Notes: generated from the sequence alone by a model not told the origin. Counted from the stretch's first letter, positions 36,536-45,963 are shown. The stretch is DNA of 64,000 nt from an uncultured Pseudomonadota bacterium (GCA_902801125.1 CADCGT010000002.1:161157-225156); one strand, 5' to 3'. Program-made: numbers and translations.

Positions 36536-38864
36536 CAAGATATTAAAATACATCTGTATTATTTGTAGTGTGATTTTCATCGCATGGTTGGTTATCCGTG
36601 TCTTTTTCACCGCGCCATTATTATCAGGCATTTCTTTTTCGCGTGCGTATTATGACCGCGACGGGAAATTGTTGCGCATAACATTATCGGCGGATGACAA
36701 ATACAGGATTTACACCCCATTGGATGAAATAAGTCCGCATATCGTCACCGCGGTTGTGTTATACGAAGATAAACATTTCTATCATCACCCCGGCATAAAT
36801 CCGATATCGTTGGTCCGTGCCGCGCGCCAGTATTTATCGCGCACACCCCATCCTGTTGGCGCATCCACCATCACCATGCAATTGGCGCGTATAAAATACG
36901 ATTTGAACAGTAAAAGCCTTGGCGGCAAAATCGCCCAAATCGCGGCGGCGATTTATATCGACCTGTTTCATTCCAAGGACGAGATTATCGAGGCATACCT
37001 GAACCTTGCCCCGTATGGTGGAAATATCGAAGGTGTTGCGGCGGCATCAACCATATACTTTGGCCACCCCGCGCGCGATTTGACGAAAATAGAATCTATC
37101 ACATTGGCGACCGTTCCACAAAATCCGACCAAGCGCGGCCTTAACAGCCCGAACGGAATAAAAACATTGGAAAATATGCGCCACGATTTGGTTGCGCGTT
37201 GGATTGCGGAATATCCATCCGATGAAAAATTGCGTGCGTTGGCGCAAATGCCCCTTGCGGTAAAAAAATTATCCGATATTCCATTTCACGCCCCGCATTT
37301 TACCGATATGATGAACGCGCGTCGCATCAAGAAATCCGAGATACAAACGACACTTGATTTGAAATTACAGCAAAAATTGGAACGCGTCATCGCCACCGAA
37401 ATAAACGCACGCCGCAATATAGGCATCACAAACGCGGCGGCGATTTTGTTGAATTATAAAACGATGGAAACATTGGCCTATATTGGTTCGGCGGATTATT
37501 TCAATCGTGATATTTTTGGCGAAAACGATGGCGTGCGCGCACGACGCAGTCCCGGTTCGACATTAAAGCCACTTATTTACGCAACCGCCGTTGACATGGG
37601 CATGATACACGGCATGACATTGTTAAGTGATTCGCGTGTGAACTTTGGTGTATATGCGCCCGAAAATTCGGACAATGAATTTTATGGCCCCGTCCTTGCG
37701 CGGGACGCGTTGACACATTCGCGCAATATTCCGGCAATAAACCTTGTGCGGGAAATCGGCGTCAAGAATTTCCACAAAATATTGGCGGATTTGGGTGTTA
37801 TGAACTTGCGCACGCCGGAACATTATGGCATTTCAATCGCCCTTGGCGGGGCCGAGGTTTCAATGATGGAATTGGCGGACATATACGCAACGATGGCGAA
37901 TATGGGTACGCGGCGCGCGATACGATTTGACATGGACACGCCAATCGACACGATAACCAAGGTTCTTTCGCCCGAAGCGTTTTTCATAACACTTGATATG
38001 TTATCGCACCAGGCGACCCCAACAAAAAAAATTCCATTTGCCAAAAACAATCCAAAAATAATTCGACACTATTGGAAGACCGGCACATCGTCATCATATC
38101 GTGACGCGTGGACGGCGGGTATATTTGGCGATTTTGTTTTGATTGTTTGGGTTGGCAACTTTGACGGCACGCCGAATAACGCGTTCAGTGGCGCCCGCGC
38201 CGCCGCGCCGATATACTTTGCGTTGGCCGATGCGGTTGCAAATTATTACGCGGGTAAAAATATGCCGATTATGAATAATAATTTCCTGAACCCCGATATG
38301 AACATTGTTGAAATAGAAATGTGTGATATCGGTGGAAACATCGCCGGCGAATTTTGCCCACAAAAATCGCGCGGATACTTTATTCCGGGCAAATCGCCAA
38401 TTACGCGCAACACGGTTCATCGGCAAATTCCGATTGATAATAAAACGGGCCTGCGGGCGTGCAAATATGATGCCAAGACGACACACATGGAAACATTTGA
38501 ATTTTGGGACCCGGAATATCTTGATATGTTTCGTCGTGCGGGCGTGCGCCGTAAAACCGCGCCAAAATTTATGCCGGGTTGCGACATAAATGAAATCCCA
38601 GACGACGGCACGGCCCCGGTTGTAGTATTCCCAACATACGATACAAAAATCGTTATAACATCCGAACAAGATTTTGAACCGGTCGGAATAATGGGAATTG
38701 CCGCCGGCACAGATGAAAAAATATTCTGGTTCTTGGACGATAATACATTGGGTTCAACATTCAGTGGCGAAACATTGGAATATAATGTTCCGATGGGCGA
38801 CCACATATTGCGCGCGACCGACAAATCCGGCACAACAACCGTTAAATTCAGTGTTGTAAAATAA
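36522..38864 (+). CDS. pbpC: Penicillin-binding protein 1C
   Basis: 780 aa bifunctional class A PBP. Transmembrane helix about 8-30, glycosyltransferase domain with EDKHFYHHPGINP and GASTITMQLAR, KDEIIEAYLNLAPYGGNIEG; transpeptidase domain with SxxK in RRSPGSTLKP, SRN-type motif SRNIPAIN and KTGTSSSYRDAW; C-terminal BiPBP_C-like domain. It polymerises and cross-links peptidoglycan. Start overlaps the A2M stop, so both come from one message. Confidence 0.95.
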   Translation: MHRINKILKYICIICSVIFIAWLVIRVFFTAPLLSGISFSRAYYDRDGKLLRITLSADDKYRIYTPLDEISPHIVTAVVLYEDKHFYHHPGINPISLVRAARQYLSRTPHPVGASTITMQLARIKYDLNSKSLGGKIAQIAAAIYIDLFHSKDEIIEAYLNLAPYGGNIEGVAAASTIYFGHPARDLTKIESITLATVPQNPTKRGLNSPNGIKTLENMRHDLVARWIAEYPSDEKLRALAQMPLAVKKLSDIPFHAPHFTDMMNARRIKKSEIQTTLDLKLQQKLERVIATEINARRNIGITNAAAILLNYKTMETLAYIGSADYFNRDIFGENDGVRARRSPGSTLKPLIYATAVDMGMIHGMTLLSDSRVNFGVYAPENSDNEFYGPVLARDALTHSRNIPAINLVREIGVKNFHKILADLGVMNLRTPEHYGISIALGGAEVSMMELADIYATMANMGTRRAIRFDMDTPIDTITKVLSPEAFFITLDMLSHQATPTKKIPFAKNNPKIIRHYWKTGTSSSYRDAWTAGIFGDFVLIVWVGNFDGTPNNAFSGARAAAPIYFALADAVANYYAGKNMPIMNNNFLNPDMNIVEIEMCDIGGNIAGEFCPQKSRGYFIPGKSPITRNTVHRQIPIDNKTGLRACKYDAKTTHMETFEFWDPEYLDMFRRAGVRRKTAPKFMPGCDINEIPDDGTAPVVVFPTYDTKIVITSEQDFEPVGIMGIAAGTDEKIFWFLDDNTLGSTFSGETLEYNVPMGDHILRATDKSGTTTVKFSVVK

Positions 38865-38891
38865 ATCACCCATCCAGATTGGATGGGTGAT
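38865..38891. terminator. Hairpin terminating pbpC and the convergent gene
   Basis: ATCACCCATCC / GGATGGGTGAT, 11-bp perfect stem with 5-nt loop, directly after the pbpC stop and 8 nt from the convergent gene's stop. T runs are weak on both sides. Confidence 0.7.
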
Positions 38892-38898
38892 TAGTGTT

Positions 38899-39456
38899 TT
38901 AGGTTTGCGGGAGTGCAGGGCTTGCACAAAAACCACCATTGCACATACCGCCACAACAGTCCGAAGCTTTTCCACAACCTGCGCCATCTGCAAAACAGCC
39001 GTACACGGTTTGGTCGGTTAAATTCCACAGCAAACAATTTGCATCTGTGTGCGATTGGCCCGACACCCATTCGGTACAAACCTTATTGGTGGTCGTTGTT
39101 CTCGGCAAGATGGTCTCATTCTGCACCTGTTCTATCTGCTGATATAAACCATTCATAGCCGGAACAATGAAATCCGCCGTCACCAGGTCGCCTTCGTGAC
39201 CAGAGGCAACTTCATTGTTGTTAAAATCAAAATTTGTTTGCGGGTCAAAAATTGCGCGTTCACTGAATTGCGCCTGGCCATTTTGCGTGCCGTTATATGT
39301 GACAACATTTCCGGTTGTGCCGGCGGTAATCTTATCTTGTTTCAACGCATCGCGGTTATCAACATAACTTTTCGATGTGACGATTGTGTCGGCAAAGACC
39401 GAATTTATCGCGATTATGGATGCGATTGCACCAAGTAAGAATGATTTTTTTATCAT
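38899..39456 (-). CDS. Secreted TSKSYVD-family protein with knottin-like C-terminus
   Basis: 185 aa. Signal peptide 1-22, then TIVTSKSYVDNRDALKQDKI. Middle part includes ITAGTTGNVVTYNGTQNG, LVTADFIVPAMNGLYQQIEQ and C127-TEWV...C141-LLWNL, shared with the 262-aa protein at 14229. The C-terminus has the cysteine pattern C154-x6-C-x5-CC-x3-C-x4-C177 (CFADGAGCGKASDCCGGMC, then NGGFC), which fits an inhibitor cystine knot. The first ~32 residues are almost identical to the truncated gene at 2619-2813. Ribosome site AGGGG 6-7 nt upstream; element copy C lies right before it. Secreted, possibly a binding or toxin-like tip; inference. Confidence 0.78.
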   Translation of the reverse strand: MIKKSFLLGAIASIIAINSVFADTIVTSKSYVDNRDALKQDKITAGTTGNVVTYNGTQNGQAQFSERAIFDPQTNFDFNNNEVASGHEGDLVTADFIVPAMNGLYQQIEQVQNETILPRTTTTNKVCTEWVSGQSHTDANCLLWNLTDQTVYGCFADGAGCGKASDCCGGMCNGGFCASPALPQT

Positions 39457-39475
39457 ATTTTTCCCCTATATTCCT

Positions 39476-39583
39476 CTTTGAATTTTAATTTTTGCAAAAT
39501 CGCTAACCCGTTGTTTTTACGAAAAAACAAAATTTTGATTTTTTGTAAAAAAGTGTTGATTTTAAACCTTGGTTTTTTTACGC
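39476..39583 (-). repeat. 107-bp upstream element, copy C
   Basis: Minus-strand GCGTAAAAAAACCAAGG at 39583 through TTCAAAG at 39476, matching copy A almost base for base. Unlike A and B it lacks the second GCGTAAAAAAACC: after CAAAG it joins directly to AGGAATATAGGGG, which in copy A lies ~40 nt further on. So C looks like a one-unit version produced by deletion (or A by gain). It is preceded by CCAAGG, as is the second unit start in copy B. Confidence 0.85.
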
Positions 39584-39599
39584 CTTGGCGCACGAAAAA

Positions 39600-39620
39600 A
39601 ACCCGCGGAAATCCGCGGTT
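39600..39620 (-). terminator. Intrinsic terminator of the three-gene envelope row
   Basis: Minus-strand AACCGCGGATTTCCGCGGGTT followed by TTTTT, 4 nt after the stop at 39625. Confidence 0.85.
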
Positions 39621-39624
39621 TTTT

Positions 39625-40497
39625 CTATCTTAACCCGAACTTCGTTATATAGTTAAACGATACACCGATGATAAAATTACTGCCATAATTTTCGGCCGCG
39701 CGCGCCTTGGCACGACGGTATTGAACGTATGGCCCCATCGTAAAATCACCCCAAAGGTTTGTATCCATACGCGCAACGACATTTAAATCGCGTTCCAAAT
39801 CGGTTCCAACATATTGCGAATAATCAAGGTATTCACGATAGTATCCATTTGTGGACATCTTGACACCGTCGCGAACCTCGTATTCCAAACGCCACCCCAG
39901 TTCGGCCGCCAATTTGCTGACCTGGTCATGGCCGTATGTGAAATCGTATTCATACACACCCGCGATATACAGTTCTTTGATAATCGGCGAATCAAAGATT
40001 GAAAAACCCGCCGTTCCACGCAACACTTTCAATCGGTTATCCGAATCATTTGCCGGAACAAATTCTGTTTCATACGCGGCACGCGCCATTGGTCCAATCT
40101 TGAATGAATCAAAATCCCAACATGCATAGTTCAAATTACTGGTCAATAAAATCTTGTCTGCACTTTCATTGACCGTTTTCGGTTCGTCATACGGTTGCAA
40201 TTCTGTCCGACCGTATTCCATAAACAAAGAATTATCCCAATTAAACCGGTTATGTTTATATTCCAACGCGGTATCAAACACACCCTTGATAAATTCTTGA
40301 TTATCGGCGCTTAATGCGGAAATCGGCGAAGTTTGATATTGGTCCGAATGCCGCACCGATGTTTTCGACACATCCAAACCGATACGACGAATGTTCAACA
40401 CCAATTCTTTACCGTCCAAATCTGTATCGCCCGCAAACGCCGCAAAAGGCATTAACACCGCACATAAACCAACGGAAATTTTTCTTATACACTTCAT
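39625..40497 (-). CDS. Putative outer-membrane beta-barrel protein
   Basis: 290 aa. Signal peptide ending AFA, then alternating hydrophobic/polar strands with aromatic girdles (ALEYKHNRFNWDNSLFMEYG, ILLTSNLNYACWDFDSFKIG, VYEYDFTYGHDQ, FTMGPYVQYRRAKA, FIIGVSFNYITKFGLR). About 10-12 strands can be drawn. It resembles DUF3078-type barrels in general style only. Last gene of a three-gene row with 40534 and 41164 (gap 36 nt). Confidence 0.72.
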   Translation of the reverse strand: MKCIRKISVGLCAVLMPFAAFAGDTDLDGKELVLNIRRIGLDVSKTSVRHSDQYQTSPISALSADNQEFIKGVFDTALEYKHNRFNWDNSLFMEYGRTELQPYDEPKTVNESADKILLTSNLNYACWDFDSFKIGPMARAAYETEFVPANDSDNRLKVLRGTAGFSIFDSPIIKELYIAGVYEYDFTYGHDQVSKLAAELGWRLEYEVRDGVKMSTNGYYREYLDYSQYVGTDLERDLNVVARMDTNLWGDFTMGPYVQYRRAKARAAENYGSNFIIGVSFNYITKFGLR

Positions 40498-40533
40498 GAT
40501 ATACCCCCTGTTGTTTATTTAATGTATGATTGA

Positions 40534-41154
40534 TTATTTGAAAATATATAAAACGCCATCACGGTCTTGATATCGCCAACCCGCATCACGCAACGCCGCG
40601 GTCAATGTCGCGCGTTTCGACGCCGGCACACGGACCGACATTTGGTTTCCATTTATCGTTTTAGTATTCAAATCTATCCCGGCATCCGTGGCAATTTTAC
40701 GCACACGCGACCAATCGGGCAAACGATTTTCCAATGTCACAACAACCCACGATTCATTGCCCGAATCATTTCCATCGCCCAACCAGTTTTGCACATCGTG
40801 CGCCACCATCCAATTGCGCGCGGCGGCCCGATTCAGTGTCATGGTTATATTTGCCGAATATGTCGTGTCGGATTGTTTTTCGCCGCCTATACTTGAACTT
40901 TCAACCAGTGTCGTCAACACAGACGCCTTTTCTGCACCGACCGCGCGACGCAAAGCACCCGCATCCGAATACGGCGACAACGCATCAATTATAACCTGGC
41001 GTCGGGCCTCGTCCAATGCCATGTTTTTGGCCGTTGCGGCGGTGTCACTGGTCACATTGACATGTGCGGTTGCGGTTAAATCCGCCGCACGCGCGCCAAA
41101 CATGCAACACGCAAACACCCCACCAACAAGAAAAATATTTTTTATACGCGACAT
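40534..41154 (-). CDS. Periplasmic protein of unknown function, 206 aa
   Basis: Signal peptide ends GARA. The start of the mature protein (TATAHVNVTSDTAATAKNMA, then LDEARRQVIIDALSPYSD) resembles the N-terminal domain of LPP20/FlgT-like envelope proteins, where an alpha helix packs on a small sheet. A second compact alpha-beta unit covers WVVVTLENRLPDWSRVRKIA to the end. No catalytic residues. Lies 9 nt after the barrel gene at 41164-42720, so the two probably act together; an accessory of that barrel is a reasonable guess. Confidence 0.7.
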   Translation of the reverse strand: MSRIKNIFLVGGVFACCMFGARAADLTATAHVNVTSDTAATAKNMALDEARRQVIIDALSPYSDAGALRRAVGAEKASVLTTLVESSSIGGEKQSDTTYSANITMTLNRAAARNWMVAHDVQNWLGDGNDSGNESWVVVTLENRLPDWSRVRKIATDAGIDLNTKTINGNQMSVRVPASKRATLTAALRDAGWRYQDRDGVLYIFK

Positions 41155-41163
41155 AATATACCT

Positions 41164-42720
41164 TTAGAATTTTGCCTGGACCCCGATACGGATACCCATA
41201 GACTTATAAACCGATTCGATTTCATTGTCAACCTTGCACACCCAACCCGGGCATTCGTTTTTGGTTTTAACAATGTTCTGGGCGGTTGGATCATTTTCCA
41301 ACATTTTTGCTTCAACCTGGGCCTGGGTCAAACTTGGATCATGGGTTGCATAATATTCAATCCATTGTTGCAACAATTCATTATAAATTCCCATATAATA
41401 ATTGCTGTTAAGGTATGTGTTCGCCTCGCCCCCGGACATGGTGTAATAATCGAATGTGACCCCAAGTGTCAACGCAACCGTATCCGTCAACGCGGTCATA
41501 TAGTTTGCCCCCAAACCAATATGCCATGCGTCACCGAAACCGCCCTTGTCTTCCACGCTTTTTGGGTGTTGCCAATCCGAACGATACGGTTGGTCCCCGG
41601 TCGCGGTATAAAGTGGCAACCCAAGCTCGAACCGCGCATTGACAAGGTTATATGTATCAATCTCGTAATCCATATCCAACGCAAGGTATGGCCCCATCCA
41701 TGTGGTTTCATACGAATGGCTAACATTCGGCAATTTGAACATATATGTTCCGCCAGTGTTTACGCCGTCCGCCCCCGAACCAATAACCCAAAAACCGTTT
41801 GCATCAACCGTCGGATTCCACAAAACCTGTTGAGTATCATTATTATAATGTACCAACACAATCGGGTCACATTGAACCTCGCCCCCGGCGCCGGTTGAAC
41901 ATGCGCCCGTATCAACGGTCAAACCATAATCTTGTTTTGTTTCCAATTTTGTTTTTAAATACCGGAATCCAATCGATGGGGTAAATTTCGCACCGCCCAA
42001 TTTCATAAAGTCTGTCAAACCAAAACCGGCATTGAATCCCATCATATCTCCACTGGAACTGTTTCCGATGGACAAAGAATGACCAAGTTGTTGACCAATA
42101 TATGTATCGCCTTCATCATACACACCATTATGATTTGTGTCATCCCACCATTCCGTGACCAAGTATCCACCATTTGAAATATCGTCATCGACCATGGACG
42201 AATCGCCAAATTGCATACCGTATTTGAACCCGGCGTCTATCTGCATTTTGGTATTACCACCGAATCGATACCCGGCATTTATGTCCAACACATTCCAACG
42301 AATATTGTCATAGTGCAATTTACTGCCGGCCTCTTTCATTTCGAAATTCCAACTTGCAAATTCGTGGGAAATTCCGCCCCCCAACCAGAAACCGTCGCCA
42401 CGGTGCGGATTCGCCGCCGTCCGCCCGGTATTGCGCACCGTCGTATTTGTTTGTTGTTGCGTGCCAACAACGCGGGTGTATCCATTATACGGTTGCCCAA
42501 TCGTGGCATTTGCATTTGGTGCAACCATCCGCGTACGGGTGTATGTAGTGTCTTGACTATAACTGGTATTCTGGGCGCGCGACGCATAACCGGCGGTTGA
42601 ATAATTCCGCTGGGGCGAATTATAGTTCCCTGTATAATATGTCCCGGCCGCCACCGCGATTCCCGGCCCCAGTGCAAATATCGAACAATTCAAAACCAAC
42701 GCATAAAATCTTTTTCCCAT
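41164..42720 (-). CDS. Outer-membrane beta-barrel protein, 518 aa
   Basis: Signal peptide ends AVAA. Mature N-terminus ~90 residues of Tyr/Ser/Asn/Thr-rich disordered sequence, then a barrel with many short aromatic strands (FWLGGGISHEFASWNFEMKE, VLDINAGYRFGG, FTPSIGFRYLKTKL, YLALDMDYEID, VALTLGVTFDYYTMSGG) and the C-terminal signature ending in Phe (GIRIGVQAKF), the usual BAM recognition. A loop with DTNHNGVYDEGD looks like a calcium-binding site, and another loop carries two Cys (CSTG...EVQC). Substrate or ligand unknown. Confidence 0.8.
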   Translation of the reverse strand: MGKRFYALVLNCSIFALGPGIAVAAGTYYTGNYNSPQRNYSTAGYASRAQNTSYSQDTTYTRTRMVAPNANATIGQPYNGYTRVVGTQQQTNTTVRNTGRTAANPHRGDGFWLGGGISHEFASWNFEMKEAGSKLHYDNIRWNVLDINAGYRFGGNTKMQIDAGFKYGMQFGDSSMVDDDISNGGYLVTEWWDDTNHNGVYDEGDTYIGQQLGHSLSIGNSSSGDMMGFNAGFGLTDFMKLGGAKFTPSIGFRYLKTKLETKQDYGLTVDTGACSTGAGGEVQCDPIVLVHYNNDTQQVLWNPTVDANGFWVIGSGADGVNTGGTYMFKLPNVSHSYETTWMGPYLALDMDYEIDTYNLVNARFELGLPLYTATGDQPYRSDWQHPKSVEDKGGFGDAWHIGLGANYMTALTDTVALTLGVTFDYYTMSGGEANTYLNSNYYMGIYNELLQQWIEYYATHDPSLTQAQVEAKMLENDPTAQNIVKTKNECPGWVCKVDNEIESVYKSMGIRIGVQAKF

Positions 42721-42767
42721 TTTTCCACCTTTATATAACTTATCAGATATATTTTATCACAAATTTA

Positions 42768-42795
42768 TTGAAAAAAAAACAGGATTATGTAAAAT
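42768..42795 (+). promoter_or_regulatory. Promoter of tRNA-Leu
   Basis: TTGAAA (42768-42773), 16 nt, TAAAAT (42790-42795). Transcription would start about 20 nt before the mature tRNA. Confidence 0.6.
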
Positions 42796-42821
42796 GCCAT
42801 CGGTTTTTTACTAAACCACGT

Positions 42822-42906
42822 GCGGATATGGCGGAATTGGTAGACGCTCAGCACTAAGGATGCTGTGGAGAAATCCGTGGGGGTTCAAGTCCCCCTATCC
42901 GCACCA
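42822..42906 (+). tRNA. tRNA-Leu, anticodon AAG
   Basis: Cloverleaf drawn by hand: acceptor GCGGATA/TATCCGC, D-arm with GGTAGAC, anticodon stem CAGCA/TGCTG with loop CTAAGGA (anticodon AAG, read 5'-3'), a class II variable arm (GGA-GAAA-TCC), T-arm GGGGG-TTCAAGT-CCCCC, discriminator A and encoded CCA (42904-42906). The long variable arm agrees with Leu. A34 would normally be read as CUU, or CUU/CUC/CUA if modified to inosine; most bacteria use GAG here. Confidence 0.93.
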
Positions 42907-42979
42907 AGATTTTTATTTTATTGGTGCATTTTATACTTGCCCGAAAAATCATAATTTTGCTAACCTGTATAAGAAAGGA

Positions 42980-45880
42980 ATGAAGAATCTTAGACTGCTT
43001 TTTGGTGTATGCCTTGGCGTGCTTGCCTTGCGTGGCGCGATGGGTCTTGAATACGACGATATTGTCCGTGCCGCATCGCGCGCGACCGCGCAAAATGTTT
43101 CAACCGGAAATTCGTCACGTGGCATAAATGCGGTCCAACAATCTTTACCAAAACCCCTGGCGGCAAGCACGGGCCGCACAATTACAACCACATCGCGCGA
43201 ACGCGCAACGACCACAAACGATGCGCGCACCACCACCGCACCCAAGAATGTGGCTTCACGCGTCGCGACAACCGCCACGGTCACACCACGCGCGACCGCG
43301 ACAACCGACACACGCCGCGCCCAATCGGTTGTGTCACGCGCGGCAACGCGCCCGACCACATCACGGGTGGCAACCAAATCACGCACGGCGACGCGCCCAA
43401 CCACATCACGGGCGGCAACAACCGCACGCACGGCGGCGCGCACAATATCGCGTGCGGCAACAACCGCAAACGAATCGCCGACATTAAACACAAACTATAC
43501 GCGTTGCCGGCAAATTTATTATGAATGTATGGATGAATTCTGTGCGAACAAGGATGTAAACCTGCGCCGGTGTGCATGTTCTTCGCGCGCGACCGAATTC
43601 GATAATATGAAAAAGAACATATCAAAATTCGAAGATAATATGTTGGACTTTAACCAACGGTTATTATTGGTAAACATGGACGCCGAAGACGTAAACGCAA
43701 TAAACCAATCGACCGCCGGCGAAGATGCGTTTTATGCGACAACGGACAAAACAAAATCAAAACGCGCATTGGACGACATTGCGAAAAAATTAAACGCGAC
43801 ATTTGGCGACGACGACACGGGTACATCGCTTGCGCCAATATCATTGTCATTAAATCTTGATTCTGCATTTGACACGGTCGATTCGTTTATGGGGGCGGAC
43901 ACAACGGCAAAATCTGGGGCGGCGTTGTATAATGCGGCGATTCCGATTTGTCGCGAAACCGCGTTAGAGGTTTGCACCGAAGACGAACTGTCGTTGGCAA
44001 TTGGTGGGTATTTAATGTTGATGGAACAAGATTGCAATACCGTCAAAAAATCATACCAGGCCCAGGCCGACGCCGCCCGTTCCAAGGTTTTTGAAAGTGG
44101 CGCGTTACTTGACATGTCGCGTCTTGACGCGTATCAAACCCGCAATTCCGACGACATTTTGACATGCAAACGCAAAATGATGGAGGCTTTGACCAACACC
44201 ACGGTATGCGGTGAAAACCTGGAAAAATGCCTTGATATGACTGGTAAATATATTGACCCGACGACCGGCACGGCGTTTTTAACAGAAAACCTTGCGGATT
44301 TGGGCGAATTGATAACACGGCCCGACGCGACGCAATCTTGGACGACGGCGAACGGCGCGGGCAAATTCATAACATACCTTAATAACAAGAAACAGTTTCT
44401 AGAACCCGCGATGGAAAATTGCCAGGATATATCCGACCGCGTCTGGGCGGCGTTTATTGAAGACGCATTGGCGCAAATAAAATTGGCACAAAACGCCAAA
44501 TTGGAAGAAATTCGCACGGCGTGTACAACATTGACCGCCGAATGTTTAACATCGGCATACGATTCTATTTCTGAATTTGACGCGCGCGCATTATCGGTAT
44601 TTGGGGTTGCGGCGGATCGCACGGCGAACGCCATGTGCAACGATGTCCGAACCGCGTGCACGGCGTTGATGGGGGCGTCTGGCGGCACGGATTGGGAATC
44701 TGGGGTATCAGAAATTGCGACAACCAAAACATTTGAAACACTTCTGTCGTCCTGTACCCAGGTTGGGCGCAATTGCATAATTCAATCGTGCCGTTCTATT
44801 TCTGGGAACTTTGATTTGTGCGACGACCCGTATTTTTCACCGAATCGCCATGCGATATTGGAACGCACATCATGTTGGCCCGAAGTATTGGCCTGCGTCG
44901 CGGCGGCGGGCGATGAAGCCCTGGACGCAATAATGGAATCGACGGGCCGTCGACCGGGCGGCGCGCACCCGTACTCATTCTATGATAAAATGTATGCGGG
45001 GAATTATAATGCGGCCAATTCGTCATTGCAAATATATGACATCTGTGCGGGGTCTTGTGAAACGGGCGACACCGAATGTGCGCGTTGCCGCCTTGCGGAA
45101 CGCATCTGGGGCAATTGCCAGGCCGAACCATCGCAAACATTGCATGACGACGCCCGTGATATAGATTACAATCGCATTATCATGCCAAAAGCCAAGAACG
45201 ACACATTGTTGTCATGGTTCGCGATAAATACCGGCACGGCGAACCCCAACGGTTTGGCCAGTTATGATAACAGTTGTATCAACACCCGTTGCACATCCGA
45301 TGTATATTACCCGTCGGCATCGGGTCCAACCCCGGTATGTATCCCAGAGGCCAACACCGACGACGTCACGGACGACGGCCTGTATTGCCCGGCGGAAATC
45401 GGCCACCAAATGCAGGTCACAAACACTATGACAAATTGCTGTTATAAACAATCAAACGGATGGGGACACGTTCCAATGGGTGACGCCCCCATAACCACGT
45501 GTTGTGAAACGGGGCGCACAGAAACCATAGACGGCCATAATATCTGTTTACCGCGAAATGCAGAATTTACGCAATCTAGCAATTATTTTAAAAGTTCTGA
45601 TGGACAATATTATATAGTATGTATCGGAAACGATTCTTTGAATGTTGATAACTTTACGCAGGCCTATCCATCTGGTTCAAACTTTAACTGTGACAATGGG
45701 CGATTTGTATTGGTATCCGTGAATGATTTCACACACAGGCCAATCAACAACAATTCGATTGATGCAAACACGCCACGTATGGGTTATTACACCACCCCGG
45801 ACACGGATCAAACCGCCCACGGTGACGGAACATGGCACGACGCCACGGGTTCCGCATGGTATATACGGTACGGCAATTAA
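42980..45880 (+). CDS. Large secreted Cys-rich protein with Thr/Ala/Arg low-complexity region
   Basis: 966 aa from ATG 42980 (AAAGGA just upstream). Signal peptide ends AMG. Residues ~35-155 are low complexity (TTTSRERATTTNDARTTTAP; repeated TRPTTSRxAT units), reflecting a tandem DNA repeat of about 24-48 bp at 43330-43440. Then helical Cys-containing segments (CRQIYYECMDEFC, CACSSRATEFDNM, ICRETALEVC, CNTVKKSYQAQAD) with roughly 45 cysteines overall, and a C-terminal part with CCYKQSNGWGHV, CCETGRTETIDG and a final W-rich tail (GDGTWHDATGSAW). No known domain. Probably a surface or secreted structural protein. Confidence 0.72.
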   Translation: MKNLRLLFGVCLGVLALRGAMGLEYDDIVRAASRATAQNVSTGNSSRGINAVQQSLPKPLAASTGRTITTTSRERATTTNDARTTTAPKNVASRVATTATVTPRATATTDTRRAQSVVSRAATRPTTSRVATKSRTATRPTTSRAATTARTAARTISRAATTANESPTLNTNYTRCRQIYYECMDEFCANKDVNLRRCACSSRATEFDNMKKNISKFEDNMLDFNQRLLLVNMDAEDVNAINQSTAGEDAFYATTDKTKSKRALDDIAKKLNATFGDDDTGTSLAPISLSLNLDSAFDTVDSFMGADTTAKSGAALYNAAIPICRETALEVCTEDELSLAIGGYLMLMEQDCNTVKKSYQAQADAARSKVFESGALLDMSRLDAYQTRNSDDILTCKRKMMEALTNTTVCGENLEKCLDMTGKYIDPTTGTAFLTENLADLGELITRPDATQSWTTANGAGKFITYLNNKKQFLEPAMENCQDISDRVWAAFIEDALAQIKLAQNAKLEEIRTACTTLTAECLTSAYDSISEFDARALSVFGVAADRTANAMCNDVRTACTALMGASGGTDWESGVSEIATTKTFETLLSSCTQVGRNCIIQSCRSISGNFDLCDDPYFSPNRHAILERTSCWPEVLACVAAAGDEALDAIMESTGRRPGGAHPYSFYDKMYAGNYNAANSSLQIYDICAGSCETGDTECARCRLAERIWGNCQAEPSQTLHDDARDIDYNRIIMPKAKNDTLLSWFAINTGTANPNGLASYDNSCINTRCTSDVYYPSASGPTPVCIPEANTDDVTDDGLYCPAEIGHQMQVTNTMTNCCYKQSNGWGHVPMGDAPITTCCETGRTETIDGHNICLPRNAEFTQSSNYFKSSDGQYYIVCIGNDSLNVDNFTQAYPSGSNFNCDNGRFVLVSVNDFTHRPINNNSIDANTPRMGYYTTPDTDQTAHGDGTWHDATGSAWYIRYGN

Positions 45881-45963
45881 ACACAGGGCGCGTTCCCTAA
45901 CCACTTGACAAAACGGAATTTTTTCACTATAATCATGAGTGAACAGAACAAAGGGGGTAGCCC

